Positions 12,441 through 25,200 of a stretch of DNA of 64,000 bases are shown here, in pieces (within the stretch, counting starts at the first letter, position 1; every line of letters begins with the position of its first letter). The stretch is from Azolla caroliniana. Its lineage: Eukaryota > Polypodiophyta. A program made the position numbers and the translations under genes. The notes below the pieces were generated by a model. That model made no database searches and was not told the origin of the DNA. It saw only the letters and a list, made by a program, of their open reading frames with translations. The stretch spans positions 17,856,001-17,920,000 of the forward strand of contig JBHGNT010000010.1 of the NCBI GenBank assembly GCA_043228905.1, given 5' to 3'.

Positions 12441-14810
12441 TCCTACGGTAGAAGGCTAGAAAAAGACAATCAAGAGAACGATATTCGAGAACCAAATATC
12501 CTTTTCTAAATCTCCGTTTTTTGCTTTAAATAATTGGCATGTTTCTTTCCATCTATTTTGTTTCTAGCTCAAGGCAGTTTCCTCTTCCCATTATGATTGA
12601 CAATGGTATCATTGGATTTGTCCCCTCGAGATGACGATTGAGTTGAGAAACCATAGGGCTAGGTTTGGGCCCTATTTTATTTTTTTAAATGATTGGGCGG
12701 CTTGGGCCTCCTTGTCCCTTCACACTTGCTCCCTTTTCACCTCTTTGGTTGTCGTTGGCAAATGTCTTTTGCCCCCTCTTCTTTCTTGTTGATTCCTCAA
12801 ATCTCACCTTTTTCTTTGGGTCACCCCCTCTCACTCAATTCCTCATGGTCTCACTTTAAAGAGTAAATTTTTCTTTTCGACTTTGTGTGTTGTGGGAAAT
12901 ATGACACTTCCTAAGTTTTAAAGTCATTCAAGAGTAAAGGTGTATTGTTGCATGGACCTCAATTTGTATAAAGCATTGAGAACAAACTCAACATAAATCT
13001 CATTGCTCAAAGAGGTGAACTCGTTACATTTGGAATCCATAATTTCAATAACATACTGTAATCTCCTTTTGTAATCCCACCGTATTATAATGCTTAGTAG
13101 ATTATGAATCATTGTATATCTCTTACATTATCAACCTTGATAAAGCACTATTTCTTCTCTTTGAGATGAATGTTTTTAATGACAATGGGGTCATTGAGCA
13201 ATTAATTGAACCCCCATGACCTACAAAGTCCATGACTCCTGTCATGCATGCCAATTTAGTCTTTCACTTCATTGTGGTTGGGATTTGCGTCATTTGTGAT
13301 GAATGAGTGTTAACAATTAACCATAATGGTGATGAAATAAGACAAGCCAAGACAAATAAGCATAGTTAAAAAGGATTTATCAGGTATTAATAAGTATTGT
13401 GATTTATACCATCATAAAGCATATTACCCAAACAATCCTTTGTTTACAAATACATATGTATAGAGGAAACAATATTAGAAAAATCAAGAAATAGTAGAGG
13501 TATATTTGTGAGCTTTGTGAAAAAATACGAGGGGGGACATTTTGTTAGATTTTTGTACTCTTTATCACAAGGTTAAAATCCCATGCATATGCAATACTCC
13601 ATTGATCTTAGGCATTTCCAATTTGGCAGCTTTTCACTACCCAACAACTTCACTACTACACTAGCCTAATAGTGAGAGTTATTAATCAAGTGCTTGTATT
13701 TGTTATACTCCTATTTTGACCAATCACCCCCCATACCACAAATTTGTCTTTATAGTGTAGTTGCCTCCATTGTGACATTATGATAAATATGAAGTATAAC
13801 CTAATAGGTTGCCCATGTTTTATGTATGATAGGTGCAAGCTAGGATACTTTGAATCACAGGCAATGCTTTGTTTACTAGAATATGGGCATAATCAGAGTA
13901 ACAATGGTCAACTTGGAAAAATTACTTGTGTTTTGTATTGATTTCCAATGAGAGTGAGAGAAGACAAAGACTTGGTCCTTTTGTGGGTAGCCCACATTTT
14001 TTAACTCATAAATTATATGCATTGAGACTTCAAGTCACCCAAGATTTATGACCTCATTTCACACCAAGTAATTAATAGCTTGCAAAACCATGTTGCCTTC
14101 CAACTTCAATTGTCAGGATTAGAAATATCACTAAATTTTGCTTAGGTGTTCATATTTTGTTAAGAGAGCTTACGGTTAACTTGAATGCAGAAAATAAATC
14201 TTCCTTTAAATCTCAAAAATCAGTGCATTTGCTCAGGGAAATCTATTCTACTAAAACATTAAGTAGATCTTGATTCCTATTCTAGTTAGATTTGTCAATG
14301 CTACTTTTATAAGCATAGCAGTGCAGGGTTTGTTGCCATGGTATCGTATCACTATAAGAATAAAACACATTCAAGATTCATTCAACATATTTCCATAGGC
14401 ATGATTACCCACAGATTTATCCAACATGCATTGGTTGACCAAAGGTAAAATTTAAAACAATTGCACAAGGATTTACCCAAAATTTTCATAAATATACCAA
14501 CCCACAATACATATTTCCAAGTATAATTATCTATTGTAGAAAATAGACACACTTGCACTACATCATGTGTATGTTGCCACTTGCAACGGTGATAGATGAT
14601 AAGTTAAATGTGGAGATAATTAAAAAACAATATGGCACTTCTCATGTAATTTAACATATACATTTAAGAAGGTCAAAGCAAGGATAAAAAGGTTCTTTTC
14701 TTGTTATGAATGTTATCGTCGTTGTTTATTCGCCAATATTGAAACGACGCGCCATTATGAGCAAAAGAGAAATATGTCGTGAATATAGTATGTAGTTAGG
14801 ACGAGTCTGA

Positions 14811-15078
14811 CATGTCGAATTGGTTGTAAGTTTTGAACATGCTTGATATTTGATCTCTTTTGTTCTCACCTTACTTCAATGGATGTGCAAAGTCTAGACT
14901 TTATGCAAAATAAGTTATGGCCATAATATATGCATGTCATAAGTGACATGTTGAATTGGTTGTAAGTTTTTAACATGCTTGATATTTGATCTCCTTTGTT
15001 CTCACTTTACTTCAATGGATGTGCAAAGTCTAGACTTTATGCAATAAGTTATGGCCATAATATATGCATGTCATAAGT
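14811..15078. repeat. 136-bp tandem duplication
   Basis: Two nearly identical copies starting CATGTCGAATTGG at 14811 and CATGTTGAATTGG at 14947, both ending GGCCATAATATATGCATG. Few mismatches and one 2-bp indel suggest a fairly recent event. Confidence 0.9.
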
Positions 15079-15381
15079 CAATTATTTACTTGGGGAACTT
15101 TCCAAATCTACTCATCGTATTAAATGGGAAAGTAAAAGTAGGTCCCTTGCTTATAATAATAGATACTGAAATTTCCATAATCTCTTGATCGATACATTAG
15201 TTACCAACGAGATTAATGCCATCAGGTAGTAATAGGCACTCATATCACGCAATGAAATCAAGCATTATCCAATTTCGATGGATTAATCACATTAGATCCT
15301 CTCTCTTTCTTTGGCTTAATGTGTTGCATTTACCAACGAAAGTCACACTATAGAGAACCCAAGTTTCATTGTTGTCAAAAG

Positions 15382-15930
15382 TAGGAATCAACAACTGTTT
15401 GGTTTCAGCTTAACCAGCTTCGTCCAAACCAATCCGGTTAAGCCTGGACCGGTTTGGGAGTTTTCAAACTTGAATTGAACCAATCCCTAATTTGGTTAAG
15501 GCTTATTTAGTTATTCAGGAAACAAAAATTAACAAATTACACTAGATAGAGAGGAAAAGGTAAGATTAGCCACATTGACCCATTACATTGTTGTAGAATT
15601 CCTACCATATAATACGTACGCAAAGTATTCTAACTTTAAAAAAAAAAACTTAGAATACGTATTTTATAGATAAAATATGTTAATTACTTAGAATACGTGT
15701 AAAATACATTAAATACTTCTTACATTCTAAAAATTTTCTCTCAATAAAATATTTTAAATTTTAAATATTTTAAATTTTTAAATTTTTAAATTTTTAAATT
15801 TTTTTGAAATGTTAAATGCATAGAATACGTCAAATTCTTAGAATATGTTGAATACATGAAATTTTGAAAAATGGCAGTTCTAAAACTGTAGAATACTTCA
15901 AAGTATTCTAAACGTAGACTTCGCATTTTT
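15382..15930. repeat. degenerate TIR-like element and AT-rich GAATACGT repeats
   Basis: The start TAGGAATCAACAACTG at 15382 resembles the termini of the elements at 27716 and 38554, and the next 100 bp carry the same GGTTTGG/CCGGTTAAG-rich sequence. From about 15600 to 15930 there are repeated AGAATACGT/AAATAC motifs, which also occur at about 39855-39990. No clear right terminus was found, so this may be two unrelated repeats side by side. Confidence 0.4.
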
Positions 15931-16415
15931 TAACAACTATGACCCATTCCAAAGTCACATGAGATGCCTCATCTAAATTGTACAAATTTGGGCCTCACGA
16001 GTTTAAACATAAGGCTCTGACTGTACTATTACTTGAAACAACTAGAGGTGATTCTGGCGAGTGCAGGTAAAGCATAGAATAGAACATATTGGATATTTTA
16101 CCATCCATGAAGAAGCCAAAATTGACCTATTGGACCAAATCTACATGTCATCTTGTATGTGATTCCTTCATAACAAGAGGGTTTTCTACAATGTAGTAAG
16201 AACTCTATAAGTAAAAACAATGCACACACATATGTGTTAACCCTTCTTGGTGGATATTTCAGTATGACACCATTATGCAAGTCTAACAAGTCATGATATT
16301 TCTCGTGAATTACCTTATACGTCAGACATGTGGTAAGTAATGATATTCATCCTCACACCAGGTTTTCATTGCGTCGCTTCATGGTGATGATGCCATGATG
16401 CTACCTCAACACCCA

Positions 16416-16417
<2 letters not shown>

Positions 16418-16493
<76 letters not shown>
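16418..16493. repeat. compound microsatellite (TG)n(AG)n
   Basis: Uninterrupted TG repeats pass directly into AG repeats. No coding role. Confidence 0.95.
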
Positions 16494-16495
<2 letters not shown>

Positions 16496-16768
16496 GAATA
16501 AGATATTAATCATGGCACGATTACTATTAAGCTACATGAAATTAACCTCTCCGACTAAAAGTAGTATTCTAATGATTTAGTAGTTAATGGGTAGTTTTGA
16601 TATCAAAGCTATTTTTTATATTTCCATTGTAAATAAAATTTCCAAAATGCCCACTTGCTAATTTTTAAAAATTCTCTAAATACCCTTTAAACATTTCTAG
16701 AATATCCCACCATCTCTATACCCTATCAATCACAATGCGCATCCTTCATTACAATGTTCATTAGGAAC

Positions 16769-17060
16769 ACTCTTGAACATCAAGAGTGAAGAATAAACTT
16801 TGGGCACCGTGAAAATGTGTTCACTTTTGTCCCATAGATCAACTTTCGTCTCCTTGTGGATCCACGAATAAAACTCTTGAACATTGAGAATGAAGAATAA
16901 ACTTTGCATAATGTGAAAATGTTTTCACTTTGGTCCGACAGGTCAAATTTGGTATCCTTGTGGATGGTAAAAAATCCATGAGGAAACTCTTGAACATCAA
17001 CCGCGGAGAATAAACTTTGCACCCTACGGAAATGTGTTTACTTTGGTCATTTTTTACTTC
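16769..17060. repeat. three-copy ~100-112-bp tandem repeat
   Basis: Copies start at about 16769, 16871 and 16983 with ACTCTTGAACATCAAGAG-like openings, followed by GAATAAACTTTG and GTGAAAATGTGTTCACTTT. Each copy is 10-20 percent diverged. Short frames across it repeat the same residues, which reflects the DNA repeat rather than a protein. Confidence 0.8.
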
Positions 17061-18337
17061 TGAGGACAATGATAAACCAACAACATTTTGAGGAATTCGA
17101 GAAAATTATGGGTGTTGGGAAATTTGCTGAATAAGCATGGTTACTTTAGTACATTCCCTAACTATGTAGATGTACTTTTCACAAACACGTGGACAAGTTT
17201 CAAATTTTCTCTTTACTTCAAGAAGAGGATGCAATCATGAACAATATTCAAATTGTTGTACTATGAAGATACTAGAGTATCTAGCTTACAATATAATTTT
17301 AACATTTCTTCTGCATGTTGCTTGGTTTGGGTTCGGGAAATCATGCTACATGGTTTTCCTTGTGAAAGGATTCATATTTTTATGATGGCATTTTTGAAAA
17401 TTAACACACAACTCAACTTGTAATGAGTAGTGAAATCGTATACTATTGTCTTCTAAATGCTCCCATAAGGTACCTTTGGGTCAACAATCATAGGGTATCA
17501 TCTATGTTGTATGTATATGTCTTGACAGTGTGTTGTTGAAAAACTAGACATTCACACATGTTTTACTAATTTAATAAAGTTGCATGGGAAAATCCAAACA
17601 AAGAACGAGAACTTATCAAAGATTTAGGGTTCCACTATAGCAATAATTGATGGTTGTGTGGAAATTTTAAGGGCTAGAATATGGGATTTGACCTTTTATA
17701 TATCATTTACATGTAGTTAAAAATGCATGGAGCATTCATCACAGTAGTATTCAGTCATCAAATAGTTCGGACATGTTATACTCTCTATAGGAATGCCAAT
17801 TTTTTTTTTATTTCTCGTCAATAAAACTCGTAAATCAATTAAACGTGTCAATGGGATAGAATATGACATTGTACGATGTACGATGTACATTATGCAAAAA
17901 CCCCTCAAGTCAGAAGCTTGTTGTGCACAAATCTACTATATTTATGCTCCCAAATGTTGTGCATGTCTTGTAGTGTTTCCATGATTGTATGTGCACAATT
18001 ATGAGTATTATTCAAATTGTAAATTGACAAAAAATGTTACCATAGTACTACGTGCACTTGTTCATATGTGGATTTTTGGCGAAGAAATAACTTAATGGAA
18101 GATGTAGTTCACATGAGAATGAAAGGTCAAACAATGCTCTTATGCATGGCTTGTAGTGTGGATGTCATACTTTCAACATCTAGAAGGTCGAATACAAACA
18201 TCTCAATTGACAAAAAACAGCTTGTACGACTTAAAACATTGTATTTGCATAAAGATGATCAATGCCAAGAATTAGGATTAAATCCAGGTAAGCTTAGTTG
18301 CTATGATACTATGATGTAGTTGACCTATTTCTAGAAG

Positions 18338-18775
18338 TCTCTAGGTAGGGAAGTGAATATTTGAGGTGGTTAGCGTGGCTAACCTTTTGGTACCATCACC
18401 GAATTATGCAACGCACTCAAATCCAATTCATGCTCTCTAGTGTGTATGGGTCTCCAACATTAACAACCTATCTCTAGTATGGTATCAATTTTATTTTCAA
18501 GGATTTTTTAGATAATTCCTAGTACGACCCTAACTAGTAATGCAATTAGCATAGCTTGCCTCTCTAGCTAGGGAGGTGAACATTACAAGTAGTTAGTGTA
18601 GTTAACCTTTTGGTACCACTACCAAGTTATGCAACACACTCAAATCCATTTCATCCTCTCTAGAGTGCATGGCTCTCCATGGACATTAAGAATCTATCTT
18701 TGGTATGATGGTAAATTGATTTCCTAGGATTTTTAGATAATTCCTATTATGACCCTAATTAGTAATGCAATATGC
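18338..18775. repeat. ~223-bp tandem duplication downstream of the F-box gene
   Basis: Two imperfect copies start at about 18338 and 18561. Both contain TAACCTTTTGGTACCA, ATGCAACRCACTCAAATCCA and TTTTTAGATAATTCCTA in the same order. The second copy ends about 180 bp before the F-box stop codon. Confidence 0.85.
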
Positions 18776-18955
18776 GCCTCCGTGCACAAGTTTGGTAAAG
18801 AGACAATTTGCAATAAAAACCACAACGCTTTTCCTTAAAAAGCATACCATAAACCACATAACACTTTTATAAAATTCAAAGGAAAACTATTTTCCAACAT
18901 CCTTTATAACTATACAATTAAAGCTTATATTGCAAAAATTGAAGCCACTCTAAAC

Positions 18956-21346
18956 TTACAAGTTATGCAACGTGTATTCCTTATTTACATGAGACACAAT
19001 TGCTACAAGCAAAGGTCCCGCAATGGAAGCATGCATAAGATCTTCTTTGTCGCTATCATCTAAAGGCTTTGCGTCATTCGTGACGATACACACCGACACA
19101 TCAGACATAACATAGTTATAAGAAGAAACTTGCTCGGCCCGCCAAAATGTATAATCAAAAGAATCAGGGTCTTTTTCTGCCGCTTTTTGTCGCTTCCTCA
19201 ACAAATCCCTCCTCGTTCTCTCTCTTTGACATTCATTGTAATGGTCTTCATCAAGGGGCATACTTCTCAATGAGTCTTTTAGTTGTCTCACACGCTCTCT
19301 CCATGCACGTCGCCACATGCGAGTGTTATATGATCTTTCTGGAGTAGATTCAATTCGCAATGCTTGTGATTCTTCATTTCTATGCCCCAAATGTATGTGA
19401 CGACCAACTCTAATACCTCTATCAAATGAATGATCATTCCTTGATTCATATTGCATGCCACTCAAAGAAGTAACCCTATTCTTAGTATTGCTCCTTTTAG
19501 CAACAACATTGTCCATGGAATTAGCATCAAGTGAGTTTGATGTATTATTCCCATTACATCTTACACGAAGGCATTCATCCTCATCTTGATTTGGCTCATT
19601 GTTCACGTCTTCAACTAAAGGAACCAAACGACTCCCCATTGGTTTGGGCACATGTCCACTCATGTCAATGCCTCTAGACAAATATGAATCAAGATATGTA
19701 GTTTTCCTAATTGTTGCATTTGTTTGTCGAGCATTGGTCGACAGAAGCTTGTTAGGAAGCCTATGGTTCTGATTTGATATAGGTCCAAGTCTTAAGTCAT
19801 TTATGATGACATTATTGGAAGGTTCGATTGAGTTAGGTCTAGAAGAGCAACCTTCCATGTGAACAAAGGAATGAGGATGATCTAAAACTTTTCCTTTACC
19901 TTTACAAATGCTTGTATTCTTTGGGAAGGGACTTTTTGATAAAGGTGAAAAGCTAGGAATTTCATCCTTTCTTCCGTAAATACAAGTTCCATCATTACCT
20001 GAACTTAAAAGACTCTCGCTAGTCTCTTCTTTGCATTTACGCGCACTACCTATTATAGCATTTGGTTCCTCATTTTGCGCATTAGTTGATGGTAGAATGG
20101 CACTATTGTCAAAAAATGCTAAGCATTGTGAATTATCATATGGCCCAAAGCACTTGATATTGCCCCCTACGTGATTTTTTGTATCTTTTGGACCACAAAT
20201 AGCAAGCTTGGAAGGCACCTCTTTGGTATTGTTTGCATGCCCATTCAAATCATTTGAAGCCATTGATTCATTCCCGTATAAAGTCCTAATCTGATCAATA
20301 TGATGTTTCCGTAAAAAAACAGTTATACTCTCGGTGATATCCACGAGCAAAAAGCTTGTCAAGTTAGGAAATTGAGCAATAAAGGGAGGAATAGCATCCC
20401 TCAATTCATTCAACCCTTGGACAATGGCAAAGTGAATAATGGGAAGCATTCTTTTGAGGACATCATTGCTGGGTGCGATCACTTGGCGAAGGTGGAAGCT
20501 AGAGAGGCCTTTCCTTTTCCTAAGAAACACGGTATCCGATGAGGCCCAACTATAATCACGATTATTGGACTTTCCTGATCTATGATCGGGCTTTTGTAAC
20601 CTTCCCATCGATTCATGATCGACACTAATATTATTGTCAATCATATCATTGTTACACCTTCGAGTTGAGGCCCCATTTACTTCAACATTCCTACACATTC
20701 GAGATGAATACTCACTCACTCCGGTATTAGTACACCTTAGAGATAATCCCTCAAGATGGGCACCATCATTCTCACTCCAGCATTCATCCCTATAATCTCC
20801 CATACGAGGAGGTGTATTGACTCTAATGCTAACATTATCATTACCAAGACCAACGCCATCATCGTCATCATCCATGGCTCTAGTAATACCTTTGAAAGCA
20901 CCACTCTCATCAAAGCTCATAGCTTCGTCTTCTATTTCGGGACTAAGCAATGCATGTGACCCTTCGTCTAGACCCATGAGGGAGGAGTCAAGGTCCGAAA
21001 AGTCGCCCGTTTTAGCTGCCATAAAGACGAATTTCTCGACCGAGTTTCCTATTTCGGCGTATCTCATACACCGCGCCCACGTGGGCGGATCCCTTCTCGG
21101 CGCGCCGAGCCTCGCGACTAGAGACCTAAGTTTCTTGAAAGGCCTAATCATGGCATGGATCATGTTCAGCTTCTCCTCGTACGACACGAGCTGCTCGGGG
21201 CAAACGATGGAGAGCGAGGTCACGAGCGCGGCCTTCTCACGGAAGGCTTTCGAGACGGACATGCATCGGACAAGTGACTTGCAGTCCGAAACGGACGAAA
21301 ATATGAGATGGGCGACCTCGTCCGGCAAAGTGTCGAAGTAATCCAT
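18956..21346 (-). CDS. F-box protein, 796 residues, single coding exon
   Basis: The start at 21346 gives MDYFDTLPDEVAHLIFSSVS followed by CKSLVRCMSVSKAFREKA, a canonical F-box in residues 1-45. F-box proteins link substrates to SCF ubiquitin ligases through SKP1. After the F-box come a conserved-looking block (residues about 45-120), a long low-complexity middle with a DDDDDG run, a second ordered block with VLKRMLPIIHFAIVQGLNEL and FPNLTSFLLVDITES, and a C-terminal block with SYNYVMSDVSVCIV. This outline recalls the plant one-F-box family that starts with a D.FD.LPD signature, but I cannot name an orthologue. The open frame extends 54 codons upstream of this start; that part is spurious because it crosses a (CA)n run and a 5'-UTR intron. 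Confidence 0.85.
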   Translation of the reverse strand: MDYFDTLPDEVAHLIFSSVSDCKSLVRCMSVSKAFREKAALVTSLSIVCPEQLVSYEEKLNMIHAMIRPFKKLRSLVARLGAPRRDPPTWARCMRYAEIGNSVEKFVFMAAKTGDFSDLDSSLMGLDEGSHALLSPEIEDEAMSFDESGAFKGITRAMDDDDDGVGLGNDNVSIRVNTPPRMGDYRDECWSENDGAHLEGLSLRCTNTGVSEYSSRMCRNVEVNGASTRRCNNDMIDNNISVDHESMGRLQKPDHRSGKSNNRDYSWASSDTVFLRKRKGLSSFHLRQVIAPSNDVLKRMLPIIHFAIVQGLNELRDAIPPFIAQFPNLTSFLLVDITESITVFLRKHHIDQIRTLYGNESMASNDLNGHANNTKEVPSKLAICGPKDTKNHVGGNIKCFGPYDNSQCLAFFDNSAILPSTNAQNEEPNAIIGSARKCKEETSESLLSSGNDGTCIYGRKDEIPSFSPLSKSPFPKNTSICKGKGKVLDHPHSFVHMEGCSSRPNSIEPSNNVIINDLRLGPISNQNHRLPNKLLSTNARQTNATIRKTTYLDSYLSRGIDMSGHVPKPMGSRLVPLVEDVNNEPNQDEDECLRVRCNGNNTSNSLDANSMDNVVAKRSNTKNRVTSLSGMQYESRNDHSFDRGIRVGRHIHLGHRNEESQALRIESTPERSYNTRMWRRAWRERVRQLKDSLRSMPLDEDHYNECQRERTRRDLLRKRQKAAEKDPDSFDYTFWRAEQVSSYNYVMSDVSVCIVTNDAKPLDDSDKEDLMHASIAGPLLVAIVSHVNKEYTLHNL

Positions 21347-21384
21347 CGTGTGTGTGTGTGTGTGTGTGTGTGTGATCGGACACC

Positions 21385-21522
21385 CTGCACATTCACAGAT
21401 CAAATAAAATAACATACTCTTCACAAAGCAAAAAAGCAAAAAGCAAAAAGCAAAAAGCAAAAAAAAAACAAAAAGCAAAAGGCAAAAGGCAAAAAAGCAG
21501 AAAAGCAACGAGCAGTACTTAC
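21385..21522 (-). other. 5'-UTR intron of the F-box gene
   Basis: On the minus strand GAG|GTAAGT at 21523/21522 is a strong donor and TGTGCAG at 21385 a strong acceptor, giving a 138-bp intron. The leader exon downstream of it carries (CA)n just before the ATG. The intron contains a GCAAAAA-type heptamer run at about 21425-21500. (GAA)n and (GAG)n lie upstream at about 21530-21580. Confidence 0.7.
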
Positions 21523-21921
21523 CTCTCCCCCTTCCTTCTTCTTCTTCTTCTTCTTCTTCTTCCTCCTCCTCCTCCTCCTGATGTGATGCTGCAGAATCAG
21601 AATCTCACAGAAGAAAGCTTTTCACTTCTTCAGGTTTTCAGGTGTCAAATGATAGGGTTTAGGATTTCCGACAGGGAATTATTAAGGATTTTAACACAGG
21701 AAAATGTTAGGACATCGAACACATGAAAGGGGGGGGGGGAGAAAAAAAAGCAGCAAAGAAGCAGAGAATAAATACGATTTAAAGGAAACAAGACCGAAAC
21801 CGGGAGAAAAAACCAATAAATACTGAGAGAAGAAGCGCTCTCCGTTTTTCTCTGTGTAGACAGACAGAGAGAGGTTCCATGGAAGCTTCGACGAAGGAGA
21901 CAGCGTTCCCCCCCGTGGATG

Positions 21922-22212
21922 GATGACGTGCCTCTCCAGTTTCTGCGTTCACACTTGTCCGGACAAAAGGGAAAAAAAACGTGACACACCTTATCCACTT
22001 ACTGCTTGCTCCTCGATGACGTGCCTCTTCACCTTCTGCTTTCACACTTGTCCGGACAAACAAACATGACATTACCTTATCCGCTCGCGTGTGTCTCCTC
22101 TCGTCCACCCTCTCGACTTACCCGCACTAACGTGGTGCCTCTCTCCACTCACTTTCTCGATTCACACTTGTCGGGATAAAAAAACAAGCAAACCATATTC
22201 GCCTTATGCACA
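21922..22212. repeat. three imperfect ~90-115-bp promoter repeats with palindromic core
   Basis: Units start at about 21922 (GATGACGTGCCTCT), 22015 (GATGACGTGCCTCT) and 22129 (TAACGTGGTGCCTCT). Each contains TTCACACTTGTC followed by a GGACAA-like half. The 12-bp palindrome TTGTCCGGACAA is perfect at 21955-21966 and 22048-22059, and degraded at 22168-22179. The array lies 575-870 bp upstream of the F-box start codon. Confidence 0.8.
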
Positions 22213-24367
22213 CTAATGTCATACATCATATCTTTGAACCTGCACCGGGTTTTTTTTCACCATCTTTTGTTATTATTACTACCTTCCCCATACTCACCGG
22301 CATAGTCATCGACAATTGTCTTGATACTGCTTTTCATCGCGTGCATTCGTCCTTGTAAATGAGCACTCCTCGTGCACCTTTGTGGAGCCTTGAAGTGTCA
22401 CGTGCCATGCATCTTAGGTGCATTGATGTTGCTACAGTCTAAATTTTCTAGCTGCATTTGCATGGACATTGATTCTTGGTTGTGCATGGTTTGTCTTTTG
22501 CAACTTGCGTAGGCCTACACTATTCACTACAGTTGGCCCTAGTCACTTTTTAGCATCGTAACTTGTGATGTGGATGGTGGAGATCTACCAATTTGGGGCT
22601 GTGAATGGTATCTTATTTGCAACTTACAAGATGAGGCAATGACACATTGGCCTTGCTAGAGAAAGTTTGTTGCATATTGTGGGCATGGTTAAAATGTTCA
22701 AGTTGTTTTATCGATGTACATTGATTGACCTTAATAATGAAAACTTGCTCATTGCGAATGATAAAAGGAGCTAACCATCTATTCATATATCGTGCAATCT
22801 CCACCATCCATGTTGTTGCACTATAAGCACCAATTCTATTGTTTAGGTTTAGAATTGGTTCCACCTTATAACCAATCATAAGACACATTGATCGTTGTAT
22901 ACAAAGCAAGTTCCTTACATAATTTAAGTTGCCCATTAGTCCATCTAGTCATACATAACTTGATCTCTAGCATCCATGCGGTCATGCTACTAAAATACTT
23001 GTAAAACTAAAGTTCCAAGAATGTATCAATGGATGTTTGAACTTAAGTATATTTGTAGTCAAGGAAAACAAAACACCAAGAAGCAAAAACCCTGCACCAT
23101 GATCGTGGGCTAGCTAGCATGTACGTGTACCAGATCCACTTGAACTCCAAGTTTCTTTGGCATAAATGAGCTTGTTTTATAAATATTTAGGCGCATATGT
23201 GCATGGAATTAATTTGAAACTCTCTATGTTAATAGATCCAAAACATTCATACACTAAGGATTTTAAATAACCATAATGTTGTGTTTATGCCTTAGTTCAA
23301 CATTGTTTGGAAATATTGTTGTTTATCATTTATAGTTTAATCAAATGCTTGTAAGCTCGCTCAAGAGTTAGAGTCAAAGTTTGGATGCAACTTGCAACTG
23401 CATTATCTTAATTATGCATTTTTCCATCTTGGGATATGTGTGCCTATTGATCAGAGAGGATGTGTGCCATACTGACACAGACAGAAAGTTCTACTATGTG
23501 TAATAGAAAGTTAGAGAGAGGAAGAAGTGTATTTACATCTCCAAAGGGCCAATGTGGCCCACAAAACTAAAATGAGATGCATCTCATAGCTTTTTTGCTT
23601 GTTCTATGTAACAAAACCATCCCAAAGCCCCATGAGACTATTACCCATACAGAATAATGGAATATTTGCATTGATGTGCACATGCATAAGATTTCTTTGC
23701 ATCACATGTTTGACGAGGGTAATTGTTTTTCCTATTCCATAAAAGTAAAAATGCACTCTTAAAGAGTATAATTATCAATATGCATTAACATGGAAAGCTA
23801 TTGAAAATGCCTACAATGGATAGGGGAAAATAAGGAGATTGACTCCCACAAAAAATGCATATTTGGGAAGTGTAGAGTGACAAAAACAAATGTCCAAATT
23901 CAACATATATGAACTTCCCATGTCGTGTTTTCCTCCATAGTTACATGATACATCATGAGACAAGAATTGGGCTCATGTTTACCCTATTACCAATGTTGCA
24001 GAAAGGGACAAGTATCAATCACTTCTACGCAAGTAGTGGGTATTAATCAACACTGCTAATCTCCTACTTCTATCCATAAACCTTGAATGAAAGAATTAGC
24101 TAATAGTCAAAGAAGCTACTTAATAGCCTTAACTACACAATTAAGCAACTATTTGATAAGGAAATCACAAATGTTCAAACACCACGATTTTATCAGTAAA
24201 AATCAATGATAATACGAGTGGTTAAGGAACTAAGGTAAAACAAACCTAAGCAAAGATAATTGTGATAGATCATAAGAGAACAAGTATATATGGAGAGAAA
24301 GAGAACTCAAGTCTGAGTGATGAGAAAGTAAATAATAATTGGAAAAAGAAGGAAAACTAATTGGAAA

Positions 24368-24632
24368 CCGTAGTACGTAATATTCGTCTTCGTTAGCCCA
24401 AACATTCTCTTTCATACGTATGCAACGAATGCGTATGTTATTAAAACATTCTTGTGTTTTTTTTAAACACTTTTTACCTTAACTTTCTTGCCCTTTTTTT
24501 TTAAAAACTTTATAATAAATAATGAGTGCAAAAATATGGTATTTACCATACTTCTAGGGTGTTTTTCTTGCGCGAATGATAAGAATGTTCGCGAATGCCA
24601 ATGCACGACTTTTACGTATGCTTCATACTATG
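24368..24632 (-). mobile_element. short TIR element, copy 1 (inverted)
   Basis: Ends read CCGTAGTACGTAA at the left and CATACTATG at the right, inverted relative to copy 2 at 24927. Internal sequence matches the reverse complement of copy 2, including the GGTATTTACCATACTT block and the long A/T run. No coding capacity. It is a MITE-like non-autonomous element. Confidence 0.65.
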
Positions 24633-24926
24633 CTAAAGACAATCCTCACATATTGTGCTTTAGTGTATAATGTCTTGTTACCATACAACATAATGTCAAA
24701 CCTTGGGATGAGGAAAGTGAATGGAGAAAGCCATTTTGGGAGCAAACAATTAGTATGTAAGATCTCAATTAAAAAATATAAATGACATTTAAAATGAAAT
24801 GCACATGAATCTTTTAGATAAAAATTGTTGAATCAAATTAGAGGGAATGTCGAAAGTGTCTTATATGATGTATCAAGGTAGTGCAATTACATTGTGTTTT
24901 AAGATGCAATGCCTTGTAGTTCCACT

Positions 24927-25200
24927 CATAGTACGAACCATACGTGCATTTGCATTTGCATTCGCAAATGTTTCGATCATTCGAGTATGGTAACCACCCT
25001 CGAAGAATGGTAAATACCATACTTTTGGATTAACTATCTATTATGAGGTAAATAAACCTAAAAAATGAAAAAAAACAAAAAAAAAAAACCTTAAAAAAAG
25101 GGGGAAAAAACACAAGAATGTTTGAATAACATTCGTATTCGATTTCCAACGTAGGAAAACGAATGTTATGCTAGATGAACACGAATTTTACGTACTATGG
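24927..25200 (+). mobile_element. short TIR element, copy 2
   Basis: Starts CATAGTACGAACCATACG and ends TTTACGTACTATGG, so the termini are inverted repeats of CCATAGTACG. The internal part has an A-rich run and an AACATTCGTATTCG block. It matches copy 3 at 35051-35293 in direct orientation and copy 1 in inverse orientation. No target-site duplication is obvious. Confidence 0.7.

Larger units (their letters stand above)
10591..18955. other. intergenic stretch with tandem duplications, no recognisable gene
   Basis: More than 8 kb of mostly AT-rich sequence without a convincing gene on either strand. Its recognisable content is local duplications (12068-12440, 14811-15078, 16769-17060, 18338-18775), a compound microsatellite at 16418-16493 and a degenerate TIR-like element with AT-rich repeats at 15382-15930. 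Confidence 0.5.

Noticed and set aside
21347-21508. A hydrophobic 54-residue N-terminal extension of the F-box protein resembling a signal anchor
   Set aside because: It is translated from an intron with GCAAAAA repeats and from (CA)n. Strong donor and acceptor sites show it is a 5'-UTR intron.
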